From Amycolatopsis japonica (GTDB lineage Bacteria; Actinomycetota; Actinomycetes; Mycobacteriales; Pseudonocardiaceae), in contig NZ_CP008953.1 of assembly GCF_000732925.1 (NCBI RefSeq), positions 6,882,001 to 6,946,000 on the forward strand: 64,000 nucleotides of DNA, read 5' to 3'. A program made the translations under genes and the position numbers. A model generated the notes under the pieces. It had not been told where the DNA came from. It did not search any database and saw only the letters and a program-made list of their open reading frames with translations. Shown piece after piece: positions 17,704 to 26,511 of the stretch; the stretch's first letter is position 1; each line of letters starts with the position of its first letter.

Positions 17704-17843
17704 CGGCGTGGCCTTCCGGTCGGGGGTTGCCGCACACGGTGTCGTGGCCACCACCGGGCCACCTCACCCCGGGCGGATGAGGCGGCGCCCACCCGTCCGG
17801 ACGACGGTGATCACCGACCGCACCCGATGCCCGAGGAGGCGCC

Positions 17844-19658
17844 ATGCCCGAAACCGCGATCGCCGACCACGGCCTGATCGGCGATCTGCAGACCGCCGCG
17901 CTGGTCACCACCGACGGGTCGATCGACTGGTTCTGCAGTCCGCGTTTCGACGCGCCGTCGGTCTTCGGCGCGCTGCTCGACGACGAACGCGGCGGCCGGT
18001 TCCGGATCCGGCCGAGCGGGCCGCATACGAGCAGGCAGATGTACCACCCGGACACCGCGGTCCTGATCACCCGGTTCTCCGGCGCGGACGGGATCGGCGA
18101 GGTGGTCGACTTCATGCCCCCGTGTGACGGCGCCGCGACCGCGCGGCATCGGATCGCCCGTCTCGTGCGCTGTGTCCGGGGGAGCATCACCTTCGACATG
18201 GTGGTCGCGCCGCGATTCGACTACGGCCGTCGTCAGCACGAGGCGATCCCGTTCGGGCACGGCGTCGTCTTCGTGTCGAGCGAACTGTCGCTGACGTTGC
18301 ACCCGGTCCGCGAACCCGGCGACGAGCACCTCGCCGAGACGCGGCTCGAAGGCGGCGACGCGCATCTGCGGCTGAGTCTCACAGCCGGGCAGGTCCGGGG
18401 CGTCGTCCTCGAGACCGAAACCGCGGAACCGCCGCGGGAGATCCGGCTCCGCGAGTTCACCGCCCTGTTCGACGGCACGGTGGGCTGGTGGCGTTCGTGG
18501 CTGGCCCGCTCCACCTACCGCGGCCGCTGGCGCGAGATCGTGACCCGCTCGGCGATCACCCTGAAACTGCTCACCTACCGGCCGACCGGCGGGCTGGTCG
18601 CCGCGCCGACCCTCGGGCTGCCGGAGGAACTCGGCGGGGAACGGAACTGGGACTACCGCTACACCTGGGTGCGGGACGCGTCGTTCTCGGTCTCCGCGCT
18701 GCTGGCGCTCGGTTTCACCGAAGAGGCCGCCCGCTTCGGCGGCTGGCTGGGCGACCGGATCCGCGAAGGCGGCACCGGGGACGGCGGGCCGTTGGCCGTG
18801 CTCTACCGCGTCGACGGCGCGACGGATCTCCGCGAGGAGGACCTCCCGCACTGGTCCGGCTATCGCGGGTCGAGCCCGGTCCGGATCGGCAACGACGCGG
18901 CCGGGCAGCTGCAACTGGACATCTACGGCGAGGCGATGGACAGCGTCTACGCCGCCGACCGGGCGGGTTTCGAACTGCCCCATCGCGGGTGGACCGCGGT
19001 CCGCGCGGCGCTCGACTGGCTCGGCGAACACTGGGACCAGCCGGAAGAGGGCATCTGGGAGACCAGGGGCGGCCGCCGGTCCTTCACCTACGGCCGGTTG
19101 ATGAGCTGGGTCGCCTTCGACCGCGGCCTCCGGATGGCGAGCACCCACGGCCGTCCCGCCCCGGTCGAGGACTGGACGTGGCAGCGCGACAGCATCTACG
19201 ACCAGATCCTGAACCAGGGCTGGCACCGGACGAGACAGGCGTTCGTCCAGCACTACACCGGCGACGAACTGGACGCGTCGCTGCTGCGGATGCCCCGCAC
19301 CGGCTTCCTCCCTTCGCGGGATCCGCTCTGGCTCTCGACACTCGACGCGATCGGGAAGGATCTGGTCGTCGACAGCCTGGTGCACCGGTACGACCCGGCC
19401 GCGACCCCGGACGGCCTGGCGGGCACGGAAGGCACTTTCTCCTTGTGCAGCTTCGCTTACGTCGACGCGCTGATCCGGGCGAGCAGGCTGGACGAGGCGC
19501 GGGCGGCGTTCGAGAAGATGCTGACCTACGCCAACCACGTCGGCCTCTACGCCGAGGAGATCGCGCCCAGCGGCGAGCAGCTCGGCAACTTCCCGCAGGC
19601 CTTCACCCATCTCGCGCTGATCGACGCGGCGGTCACCCTCGACGCCGCTTTGGGCTGA
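17844..19658 (+). CDS. GH15 family glycoside hydrolase (trehalase/glucoamylase-like)
   Basis: A 604-residue cytoplasmic enzyme of glycoside hydrolase family 15. The N-terminal beta domain begins IADHGLIGDLQTAALVTTDGSIDWFCSPRFD, typical of the actinomycete group that includes mycobacterial trehalase. The catalytic (alpha/alpha)6 domain has NWDYRYTWVRDASFSVSAL, WSGYRGSSPVRIGNDAAGQ and a late EEIAPSGEQLGNFPQAFTH carrying the general acid/base region. No signal peptide. It probably cleaves an alpha-glucoside such as trehalose or a maltodextrin. GAGGAGG precedes the ATG. Confidence 0.9.
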   Translation: MPETAIADHGLIGDLQTAALVTTDGSIDWFCSPRFDAPSVFGALLDDERGGRFRIRPSGPHTSRQMYHPDTAVLITRFSGADGIGEVVDFMPPCDGAATARHRIARLVRCVRGSITFDMVVAPRFDYGRRQHEAIPFGHGVVFVSSELSLTLHPVREPGDEHLAETRLEGGDAHLRLSLTAGQVRGVVLETETAEPPREIRLREFTALFDGTVGWWRSWLARSTYRGRWREIVTRSAITLKLLTYRPTGGLVAAPTLGLPEELGGERNWDYRYTWVRDASFSVSALLALGFTEEAARFGGWLGDRIREGGTGDGGPLAVLYRVDGATDLREEDLPHWSGYRGSSPVRIGNDAAGQLQLDIYGEAMDSVYAADRAGFELPHRGWTAVRAALDWLGEHWDQPEEGIWETRGGRRSFTYGRLMSWVAFDRGLRMASTHGRPAPVEDWTWQRDSIYDQILNQGWHRTRQAFVQHYTGDELDASLLRMPRTGFLPSRDPLWLSTLDAIGKDLVVDSLVHRYDPAATPDGLAGTEGTFSLCSFAYVDALIRASRLDEARAAFEKMLTYANHVGLYAEEIAPSGEQLGNFPQAFTHLALIDAAVTLDAALG

Positions 19659-19676
19659 TTGCGCGAAGATGCGGGG

Positions 19677-20555
19677 ATGGGTTACCGGACCTGGATGCGG
19701 TACTTCACACCGTCCGCCGTTCACCGACGGCTGGGCCTGGTGTGCCTCGGGGTCGGGCTGCAGCACGGCGTCCTGCCCGCCGTCGGGCCGCGGGTGCTCG
19801 ACCATTACGTGGCCGTGGTGGTGTCCAAGGGGCGCGGGTGGTTCGCCGTGACGGGCGGGGAACGGCAGGAGGTCGTCGCGCCCGCGCTGCTGTGGCTCGT
19901 CCCCGGGGTCGGGCACCACTACGCGCCCGACCCCGGGCACGGCTGGGAAGAATGCTTCGTCGACTTCGACGGCAGCGCCGTGGACGCCTATGTCGAACTC
20001 GGTTACGTCACGCCTGGGACGCCGGTGGTGCCGCTGGGCGACGTCGAGGCCGTGCGCGACATCGTGAGCCGGATCGTGCGCTGCGCGCGCGGCGGCAGCC
20101 CGCTCGCCCAGGTCGACGCTTCGGCGGCCGTGCATCATCTGCTGGTGGCGTTGCGGCGGGCCGCCGACAGCACTCCCGACGACGGCCCTCTGCTGGAGGC
20201 GCTGGCGCAGGACGCCCTGCTGCCGCTCAGCGTCGCCGAGATCGCGGCCCGCCGTGGCATGACCCTGCCCGAACTCCGCACCGCCGTGCGCCGGAGCACC
20301 GAGACCGGGCTGAAGGATCACCTGCTGACCCTCCGCCTCAACCGCGCCAAGGAACTCCTCGCCACCACACGGATGCCGGTGCAGGAGGTGGCGCAGGCGA
20401 TCGGTTACGAGGACGCCGCCTACTTCAGCAGGCTCTTCACCCGCCGGGTCGGTGTCTCTCCGGCACGCTTCCGCGAGTCGCGCGTCCAGGCCGTCCCCGG
20501 CGGCTGGAGTTCGCGCGTTCCCCCGGCCGACGACCCGCCGTTGGTACCCGACTGA
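19677..20555 (+). CDS. AraC family transcriptional regulator
   Basis: A 292-residue AraC/XylS regulator. The N-terminal cupin-like sensor contains DHYVAVVVSKGRGWFAV and HHYAPDPGHGWEECFVDFDG. The C-terminal double HTH includes LSVAEIAARRGMTLPEL and the conserved second helix MPVQEVAQAIGYEDAAYFSRLFTRRVGVSPARFR. I chose the ATG at 19677; a TTG overlapping the GH15 stop is possible. It is 18 bases after GH15 and 160 bases before the secreted Asp-box/ricin gene, so regulation of that carbohydrate-related gene is likely. Confidence 0.88.
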   Translation: MGYRTWMRYFTPSAVHRRLGLVCLGVGLQHGVLPAVGPRVLDHYVAVVVSKGRGWFAVTGGERQEVVAPALLWLVPGVGHHYAPDPGHGWEECFVDFDGSAVDAYVELGYVTPGTPVVPLGDVEAVRDIVSRIVRCARGGSPLAQVDASAAVHHLLVALRRAADSTPDDGPLLEALAQDALLPLSVAEIAARRGMTLPELRTAVRRSTETGLKDHLLTLRLNRAKELLATTRMPVQEVAQAIGYEDAAYFSRLFTRRVGVSPARFRESRVQAVPGGWSSRVPPADDPPLVPD

Positions 20556-20611
20556 CCGCCTTGGACTTCCGCACCGGACCGCTTGGACTTTCCGCGCACT
20601 AAGTGCATGAC

Positions 20612-20639
20612 CAACGCTTGAAGTTGACTGAAAGCGTTG
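20612..20639. promoter_or_regulatory. Inverted repeat upstream of secreted sialidase-like gene
   Basis: CAACGCTT, 12 bases, AAGCGTTG. The right arm overlaps the -35 hexamer at 20637, as expected for an operator. Whether AraC or a LacI-type protein binds is unknown. Confidence 0.55.
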
Positions 20640-20666
20640 ACTTACGCGCAATAACGTTCATAACAT
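20637..20666 (+). promoter_or_regulatory. Promoter of the secreted sialidase-like gene
   Basis: TTGACT (20637-20642), 18 bases, TAACAT (20661-20666): a good housekeeping-sigma promoter, about 50 bases before the ATG at 20716, which has GGGAGAGAG as ribosome-binding site. Confidence 0.6.
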
Positions 20667-20715
20667 CGGCGACCGCCCCGCCAACTGTGGTGCGGGTCAC
20701 CCTTGGGAGAGAGTC

Positions 20716-22896
20716 ATGCGGACCCTGCCTCTTCTCGGCGCCGCGGCCTTGGCCGTGGCGGCGACCACGGTGGTACCGGTGTCGTCCGACGCCGCGCCGC
20801 CGGACGCGACGTACACCATCACGGTCGACGCCAAGAAGTCGTTCAGCCCGACCACCGACACCCCGGCGAGTACCTATGTCGACAAGGACGGCACGTTCTA
20901 CTTCCAGCAGGCGGCCGCGCTCTACGGTGCGGATCAGCCGCGGGAATGGGACTTCTACAGCGGACGCGATTTCGACAGCTTCACCAAGAATCCGATCAGC
21001 TCGGCGGTGAACCCGGCGAATCCCGCCGACCGCAACGACGACACCACCTGGCGCTGCAACAACAGCCCCACCGGCAAGGAATCCACCGATCCGCCCGCCG
21101 GGTCGGGTTATTCGCAGCGCAATTTCTGCGACCTCGTCGGCACGTGGGTCGATCCGGACACCGGCGACTGGTACGGCCTGATCCACAACGAGTTCACCCC
21201 CGAGCCGTTCGGCGCGTACTCGTTCTCCCATTACGACGCGATCGACATGGCCGTCTCGAAGGACCAGGGCAAGACCTGGACCATCAAGGATCACGCGATC
21301 ACTTCGCCGTACAGCACCAAACGCGGTGACACGGCGGCGTTCCCGCATCAGACGTTCGACTACGGCGACGGCGACCCACGCCTGTTCGTCGACACCGCCT
21401 CCGGCTATTTCTACGTCTACTACGGCTCGCGCATCGTGCCGAAGGCTGGAGCCGGCGGCCCGATGACCGGGCTGGCGCACGTCGCCCGTTCGCCGATCTC
21501 GGCCAAGATGGCGTCCGGCTCGTGGCAGAAGTGGTTCGACGGCGGCTGGAGCCAGCCCGGCGTCGGCGGCCGCGAGAGCAACATGGTCCCCGTGTCCGCC
21601 GCGGGCGACACCGGCTACACGCCCGTCGCGGACGACTACGACCCGGCCAACACCGGCAACGTCACCCAGCAGATCGCCGCGGGACAGCTGCCGAAGAAGT
21701 CCGACCTGTTCATCATGAACATCGCCTACAACGCGCATCTCGGGCTCTACATCGGCGCCCCGGAGGCCGTGGACAGCGTCGTGCCCCAGCGCTATTACGT
21801 GACCGACGACCTGACGACGCAGAAATGGCGTCTCATCGGCGACACCGGGAGCTACACCAACCAGTCGTGGTACCGCTGGTTCGTCGACGCGGCGAACAAG
21901 ACGAACTCGACCATCATCGGCAAGCAGTTCCGGTCGTACTGCGCGGTGGCCTGCTCGAACAACGCGGGCGGCGAGTACACCACGCAGACCATCACTTCGT
22001 CGGCGCCCGCACCGTCCCCTGTGGACACTTCGCGCAAGTACCGGATCGGTCTCGGTGACGGCCGGGTTCTCGCGCAGGGCACCGGAACCGCGACGACGTC
22101 GGTCGCGGCCACGACCGGATCCGACCGCGAAGCATGGCAGTTCTCCTCGGACGGCGACGGCTCGTACCGCATCGCCAACGCCGCCACGGGCCAGCTCCTC
22201 GGCGTCGACGCCGTGCAGGCGGGCCGGGCGTGGGGCGCGAAACCGACCGTCACGTCGGCTTCGACGGTCGGGCAGCAGTGGTTCGTCATCCCGTCCACTG
22301 TGGACAAGGGAACCTTCCGCCTGGTGAACCGGTACAGCGGCCTCGTGCTCGGCCTGTCCGGCAAGACGTCACGCCTGGCGGAGACCACCCCGCTGCGGTC
22401 TTGGACCGACACCACCGGGAACGCCGTCGGCGGCGGCCGGACCGCGGCCGAACAGACACTGAAGTTCACCGACGCCGGCGCGGGCACCCTCGACGGCGTC
22501 CACACCCTGGCCGCGTCCGGCAAGAACCTCGACGACCCGGACTCGTCGACCGCCTCCGGAACCCCGCTGGTCACCTGGACGCCGAACCAGGGCGCCAACC
22601 AGAAGTGGCTGTTCACCCGCCAGTCCGACGGTTCCTACACGCTGACCAACGCGCATTCGAAACTCTGCGCCGACGTCGAAGGCGGGGCCACCACCGCGGG
22701 CGCGCGCGTCATCCAGTGGACGTGCACCGGCGGGGCCAACCAGCGCTGGAACGCGACGAAACAGCCCAACGGCGCCTACAAGATCGCCAGTGTCCGCTCG
22801 GGTCTGCTGCTGACCACGGCGTCCACTTCGGACGGTGCGGCCGTGACACAACGGGCCGACACGGGCTCCGCGCTGCAAGCGTGGGCCATCGGCTGA
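20716..22896 (+). CDS. Secreted Asp-box propeller protein with ricin-type lectin domains
   Basis: A 726-residue exported protein. Residues 1-27 form a Sec signal peptide (LPLLGAAALAVAATTVVPV, then SDAAPP). The N-terminal region (to about residue 430) looks like a five- or six-bladed propeller: SKDQGKTWTI is a sialidase-type Asp box, and repeated DPRLFVD, YFYVYYGSR and GLYIGAPE strands follow. From about residue 440 there are two ricin B-type domains marked by QxW-like repeats (REAWQF, GQQWFV, NQKWLF, NQRWNA, LQAWAI). It probably binds or cleaves extracellular glycans; no catalytic residues can be assigned. Preceded by AraC and its own promoter. Confidence 0.8.
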   Translation: MRTLPLLGAAALAVAATTVVPVSSDAAPPDATYTITVDAKKSFSPTTDTPASTYVDKDGTFYFQQAAALYGADQPREWDFYSGRDFDSFTKNPISSAVNPANPADRNDDTTWRCNNSPTGKESTDPPAGSGYSQRNFCDLVGTWVDPDTGDWYGLIHNEFTPEPFGAYSFSHYDAIDMAVSKDQGKTWTIKDHAITSPYSTKRGDTAAFPHQTFDYGDGDPRLFVDTASGYFYVYYGSRIVPKAGAGGPMTGLAHVARSPISAKMASGSWQKWFDGGWSQPGVGGRESNMVPVSAAGDTGYTPVADDYDPANTGNVTQQIAAGQLPKKSDLFIMNIAYNAHLGLYIGAPEAVDSVVPQRYYVTDDLTTQKWRLIGDTGSYTNQSWYRWFVDAANKTNSTIIGKQFRSYCAVACSNNAGGEYTTQTITSSAPAPSPVDTSRKYRIGLGDGRVLAQGTGTATTSVAATTGSDREAWQFSSDGDGSYRIANAATGQLLGVDAVQAGRAWGAKPTVTSASTVGQQWFVIPSTVDKGTFRLVNRYSGLVLGLSGKTSRLAETTPLRSWTDTTGNAVGGGRTAAEQTLKFTDAGAGTLDGVHTLAASGKNLDDPDSSTASGTPLVTWTPNQGANQKWLFTRQSDGSYTLTNAHSKLCADVEGGATTAGARVIQWTCTGGANQRWNATKQPNGAYKIASVRSGLLLTTASTSDGAAVTQRADTGSALQAWAIG

Positions 22897-22902
22897 TCCC
22901 GC

Positions 22903-22930
22903 GTGGCCCGCTCCTTCAGGGGCGGGCCAC
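22903..22930 (+). terminator. Hairpin after the sialidase-like gene
   Basis: GTGGCCCGC (22903-22911) pairs with GCGGGCCAC (22922-22930) over a 10-base loop, directly after the stop codon at 22896. Confidence 0.65.
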
Positions 22931-23048
22931 CGGGTTGCGTTTGTGTGGCACATCACACTCTCACTGCACGTCCATGATCCGCAACCGTCTCCCTTCATGA
23001 GAGCACTTTCGGTGAAAAGTTCACCGGGAGCGTTGGAGGGAGAGCACC

Positions 23049-23717
23049 ATGAAGCACACCGGCATCATCCGCACCACCACCATCACCGGCGTCGTCGCGG
23101 CGCTGAGCCTGGCCGCCATCGTCCCGGCGCTGGCGAGCCCGGCTTCCGCCGACCCGGTCACCACCGTGGCCGACCTCGACGGCGACGGGGAGATCGAGAC
23201 CGTCACCGCGCAGCTCACCGGCCCCGACGACCAGGTCATCTCGGCCACCGTGCAAGGCACCTTCACGTCGATCCACCTCGGCGCCGACAACTCCGTCCCG
23301 CTCGAGGCCCCGCGCGTCACCGACCTCAACGGCGACGGCCGCGCGGAACTGATCGTCACCCAGTCCGTCGGCGCCAACACCACGTTCTTCACCGCGCTGC
23401 ACTACGACGGCCGCAACCTCGCCCAGGTCGTCGGCGACGACGACAAGCCGCTGTCGGTCGCCGAAGGCGGTGGCATCGCCGCCCACCTGGGTTACCAGTG
23501 CACCCCGCTCGACGGCGGCGGCCGCAGCTTCGAAACCGTCGCGGCCGAGGCCGACGACGTCGGCGCCGACCCGCTCACCTACTCGGGCACGCGCACCGTC
23601 TACACCCTTCGCGACGGCGCGCTGACCACGCAGAAGACCATCCCGATCACGAGCCGTCCGGTGACCGACCCGGTGCTGGGCACCGACGCCGCGAGCTGCG
23701 ACCAGCCCGGCGCCTGA
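23049..23717 (+). CDS. Secreted VCBS/FG-GAP-like calcium-binding protein
   Basis: A 222-residue exported protein of unknown function. The signal peptide is about 35 residues (ITGVVAALSLAAIVPALASPASA). Two EF-hand-like calcium loops of FG-GAP/VCBS type are visible, DLDGDGEIETV and DLNGDGRAELIV, each preceding a beta strand, so part of a small beta-propeller-like repeat is likely. Only two cysteines, probably one disulphide. A strong ribosome-binding site (GGAGGGAGAG) precedes the ATG. It is followed by clusters of two dispersed repeat families. Confidence 0.75.
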   Translation: MKHTGIIRTTTITGVVAALSLAAIVPALASPASADPVTTVADLDGDGEIETVTAQLTGPDDQVISATVQGTFTSIHLGADNSVPLEAPRVTDLNGDGRAELIVTQSVGANTTFFTALHYDGRNLAQVVGDDDKPLSVAEGGGIAAHLGYQCTPLDGGGRSFETVAAEADDVGADPLTYSGTRTVYTLRDGALTTQKTIPITSRPVTDPVLGTDAASCDQPGA

Positions 23718-23734
23718 CGGCCCGTGCTCCGGCA

Positions 23735-23836
23735 CGGAACTCGCGTGATCGGGAGCCGAACTCACGTGATCGAAGCCGGAACTCACGAGTTCCGCTTTCC
23801 ATCACGCGAGTTACGTCTTCAATCACGCGAGTTCCG
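23735..23836. repeat. GGAACTCGCGTGATC repeat cluster, copy 1
   Basis: Two forward copies of AACTCRCGTGATC (23738-23750 and 23759-23771), a central self-palindrome GGAACTCACGAGTTCC (23778-23793), then two inverted copies (23801-23812 and 23822-23835). The whole can fold into one long interrupted stem. Similar clusters lie at 32515-32690 and 52061-52181. Confidence 0.8.
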
Positions 23837-23860
23837 GGTTGAGTCGATGCCGCCGAGCAC

Positions 23861-23913
23861 GTCGCGAAAGCCACTTTCGGGACGTCTGATGTCCCGAAAG
23901 TGGCTTTCGCGAC
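23861..23913. repeat. GCGAAAGCCACTTTCG palindrome, copy 2
   Basis: Perfect 23-base arms 23861-23883 and 23891-23913 with a 7-base loop, ending 22 bases before the stop codon of the convergent DUF1540 gene. Shares the GCGAAAGCCACTTTCG core with 15765-15811. Confidence 0.8.
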
Positions 23914-23934
23914 ATGAACTCCGCCCCTAAGCGA

Positions 23935-24231
23935 CTAAGGAGCGTAGGTCAGACAGTTGGCGGCATGGTCACCCTCGCCCGGTCCCACCCGGACACTCGA
24001 CGCGGTGCATTCCAGAGCGGAATTGTGGCGGCAGTCGGACCGGGAGCAGGCGCCCACCTGAGCGGTCACTCGATCGAGTCCGCCCTTGGTATTGAGCGGG
24101 ACGAACGTTCCGCAATCGGCCGAACCATTGCCGCCGCCCACCGTGATGGCGAAAGCGTGACAGCCGTCGTGGTTGTACGAACATCCGCTGACCGTGCATT
24201 CGTGGACGGCGGGCATTTCGGTGGTGGTCAT
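23935..24231 (-). CDS. Tandem DUF1540 cysteine-rich protein
   Basis: A 98-residue cytoplasmic protein with two copies of the DUF1540 pattern: HECTVSGCSYNHDGCHAFAITV ending in a further Cys (about residues 10-42), and GACSRSDCRHNSALECTASSVRV with a final Cys (about residues 60-94). Eight regularly spaced cysteines with histidines suggest bound zinc or another metal, but no function is established. ATG at 24231 has AGGAG upstream. Stand-alone gene between repeat elements and the HSL esterase. Confidence 0.8.
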   Translation of the reverse strand: MTTTEMPAVHECTVSGCSYNHDGCHAFAITVGGGNGSADCGTFVPLNTKGGLDRVTAQVGACSRSDCRHNSALECTASSVRVGPGEGDHAANCLTYAP

Positions 24232-24315
24232 AACGACTCCTGTACTTCGTGGTGGTGGTGTCGTTCGGTATGACCAGGGTTACACCGGCCCGGTGCGGCG
24301 GCAATTCGGGGAAAT

Positions 24316-25272
24316 TCATTCACGTCCGGCGAGCAGCCGGTCCAGCCAGGAATCGCGGGCGGCGAGACACGATCGGGCGACGGCCGTTTCCGGTGCGAGA
24401 TCGTAAAAGCCATGGAACGCGCCGCCCCAGACGTGCAATTCCGCCTCTCCCCCGGCCGCCCAGATCGCGCTCGCGTAGGCCACGGCCTCGTCGCGGAACA
24501 CCTCGGCGGCGGCGACGTCGATGAACGTCGGCGGCAGTCCGCCGAGATCCGTCGCGCGGGCCGGAGCGGCATACGGCGAGACGTCGGGGCCGCCTCGCCG
24601 ATCGCCGAGGACCATCGTCCACGCCGTCAGGTTGCTCGTCCGATCCCAGACGCCGACGCCGTCGTACCGGCGCGCGGACCCGGTGTCGTTCCGGTCGTCG
24701 ATCATCGGGCACTGGAGCAACTGGCCGCACAGCGCCGGCCCGCCGCGGTCGCGCGCCAGGAGCGTGACCCCGGCGGCCAGGCCGCCTCCGCCGCTGCCGC
24801 CGAAGATGACCAGCTTGCCCGGGTCGAAGCCCAGCTCGTCCGCGTGCGCGGCCATCCACTCCAGGCCGGCGTAGCAGTCCTCCACCGGCACCGGATCCGG
24901 ATGTTCGGGCGCGCGGCGGAATTCGACGGTGACCGCGACGGCGTCGTGCTTCATCGCCCATTCGACGAGCGGCCCCACCGACGCGAACCGGTCGCCCATC
25001 ACCATTCCGCCGCCGTGCACGTGGTAGATCCCCGGCCCGCCGCCGCGATGATCCCGGCGCGCGATGACCGAAACGGTGATCTCCGCGCCGCCGTATCCGG
25101 GGATCGTGTGATCGGTCCAGGTGACCGGGCGATCGCCGATCTGTTCTTCGATCGTCGGGAACGGCAACGCCCGGTACCGCTCCAGCTGATCCGCCGTCAT
25201 ACCGACCGGCACGTTCCCCTTCAACGCGGGCAGGACGGCTGCGAGTTCGGGATCGTATGCGGGTTCCACCAT
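24316..25272 (-). CDS. Hormone-sensitive-lipase family esterase
   Basis: A 318-residue alpha/beta-hydrolase of the HSL (bacterial family IV) esterases. It has the oxyanion motif HVHGGGMVMGD, the nucleophile elbow GGSGGGG, Asp in the DVAAAEVFRDEA region and the catalytic His in GGAFHGFYD, all in proper order. It should hydrolyse short acyl esters. The ATG at 25272 has TAGGCT seven bases upstream and no Shine-Dalgarno sequence, so the mRNA is probably leaderless; the open frame upstream is rejected. Divergent from the 381-aa gene at 25353. Confidence 0.88.
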   Translation of the reverse strand: MVEPAYDPELAAVLPALKGNVPVGMTADQLERYRALPFPTIEEQIGDRPVTWTDHTIPGYGGAEITVSVIARRDHRGGGPGIYHVHGGGMVMGDRFASVGPLVEWAMKHDAVAVTVEFRRAPEHPDPVPVEDCYAGLEWMAAHADELGFDPGKLVIFGGSGGGGLAAGVTLLARDRGGPALCGQLLQCPMIDDRNDTGSARRYDGVGVWDRTSNLTAWTMVLGDRRGGPDVSPYAAPARATDLGGLPPTFIDVAAAEVFRDEAVAYASAIWAAGGEAELHVWGGAFHGFYDLAPETAVARSCLAARDSWLDRLLAGRE

Positions 25273-25352
25273 CCGCGTGAGCCTAGCCAGCGGGCGCCGA
25301 CGATCCGTATACGTCGGCTCTGGCAGTCTTGCGGTGACATAAGGGGGCGGCC

Positions 25353-26498
25353 ATGGCCGGTTGGTCGGCGATAGCGGGCACGCACAACTACGCGGTCCCC
25401 GACAGGGTGAGCGCCGAAGCGTTGACCGAAGCTCTGGCCGAGTACGGCTTCGCGATGGTCGTGGCACGCCCGGCGCAGGCCGAGGGCTGGATCGTGTGCG
25501 CGTTGGACGAGGGCCCGTATCCGGTCGACGTCCAGGGACATCGGACCATCGACGCCGTCGGCAAGGCCGCTGCCCGCCTGGCGCGTGGCTTCGGCGGATA
25601 CCGACAAGGTGGCAGCCGATGCGACCCCGGCATGCTCACGCATTTCCGGAACGCGCCGATCGTGCGCACCAACCCCGGTGCGCGGCCGCCTGTCCCCACC
25701 GTCGTGATCGCGCCCGCGCCTCCGTCGTACGCCCTGGAACTGACTCCGGATCCCGTCTCCGACGCACACGCCGATCCGAGCGGGCTGGACGAGATCGAAT
25801 GGAGCGAGCTCGACCATGCCCACGGTCCGGCGGAGGACATTCCCGAGCTGATCCGGGCGCTCGCGCGAGACGACGACAACTGGGATGCACTCCTCGACGA
25901 ACTCTTCGGCGACAACCTGCTTCACCAGGGGAGCTGCTATTCCGCGACAGCCCCCGCGCTGCCGTTCGTCGGCCGGTTGATCACCACAGGCGGCCTCCGT
26001 GCCTCCCGGCGGCTCGACCTCTACACATGGCTGGTCACAGCGGCGGATTGCCTTCCGGCCGGCGTCCTCGCCGACGCCGAACCCGCGTCCGTGCGGGGAC
26101 GGGCCCCCGACGCGGCTCCGTGGACACCGGACGTGCACATCGCCGTCGGCGAGCAACTTCCCGCGCTCCTGACCCGGTGGGAGGCCGAACCACCCGCGAC
26201 CCGATACGTACTCGCCTGCCTTGCCGCCCTCTATCCCGATCAAGGACGGCGGATGGTCGAGGACGTGGCCGCGATGGCGACGCGCTACGCCGGCCACCGT
26301 CCCGGGGAGTATCTGCGAATCGCCGAAGCGCTTTTGCGTGGCGAAGACACGCGGGCCCTGACGATCGCCGAGCAGATCTTCGGCTGGGACGAAGACCTGG
26401 ACGCGGACTGGCTCGACGCCCCGAACGTCACCGACGCGTTCAGGGCCGGACACGTCCTTGCCGACGGAACCCTGCGCATCGTGAGCAATACGGCGTAG
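25353..26498 (+). CDS. Hypothetical protein (381 aa)
   Basis: A soluble protein I do not recognise. The N-terminal 85 residues form an alpha/beta unit (EALTEALAEYGFAMVVARP, WIVCALDEG, HRTIDAVGKAAARLARGFGGY) resembling small regulatory or RNase-inhibitor-like folds. A proline-rich linker follows. The C-terminal 220 residues are helical with acidic patches (IPELIRALARDDDNWDALLDELFGDNLLHQG, RYVLACLAALYPDQG) and look like HEAT-type repeats, as in proteins that monitor other polypeptides. Divergent from the HSL esterase; no operon partner. Start ATG at 25353 follows AAGGGGGCGGCC. Confidence 0.65.
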   Translation: MAGWSAIAGTHNYAVPDRVSAEALTEALAEYGFAMVVARPAQAEGWIVCALDEGPYPVDVQGHRTIDAVGKAAARLARGFGGYRQGGSRCDPGMLTHFRNAPIVRTNPGARPPVPTVVIAPAPPSYALELTPDPVSDAHADPSGLDEIEWSELDHAHGPAEDIPELIRALARDDDNWDALLDELFGDNLLHQGSCYSATAPALPFVGRLITTGGLRASRRLDLYTWLVTAADCLPAGVLADAEPASVRGRAPDAAPWTPDVHIAVGEQLPALLTRWEAEPPATRYVLACLAALYPDQGRRMVEDVAAMATRYAGHRPGEYLRIAEALLRGEDTRALTIAEQIFGWDEDLDADWLDAPNVTDAFRAGHVLADGTLRIVSNTA

Positions 26499-26511
26499 CG
26501 CCTACGCCGGG

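Noticed and set aside
17811..20651. Minus-strand open frame opposite GH15 and AraC genes
   Set aside because: No start signal or domain; both plus-strand genes are clearly recognised.
23735..23836. CRISPR array
   Set aside because: Units are short, invert orientation within the cluster, spacers are not constant or unique, and there are no cas genes.
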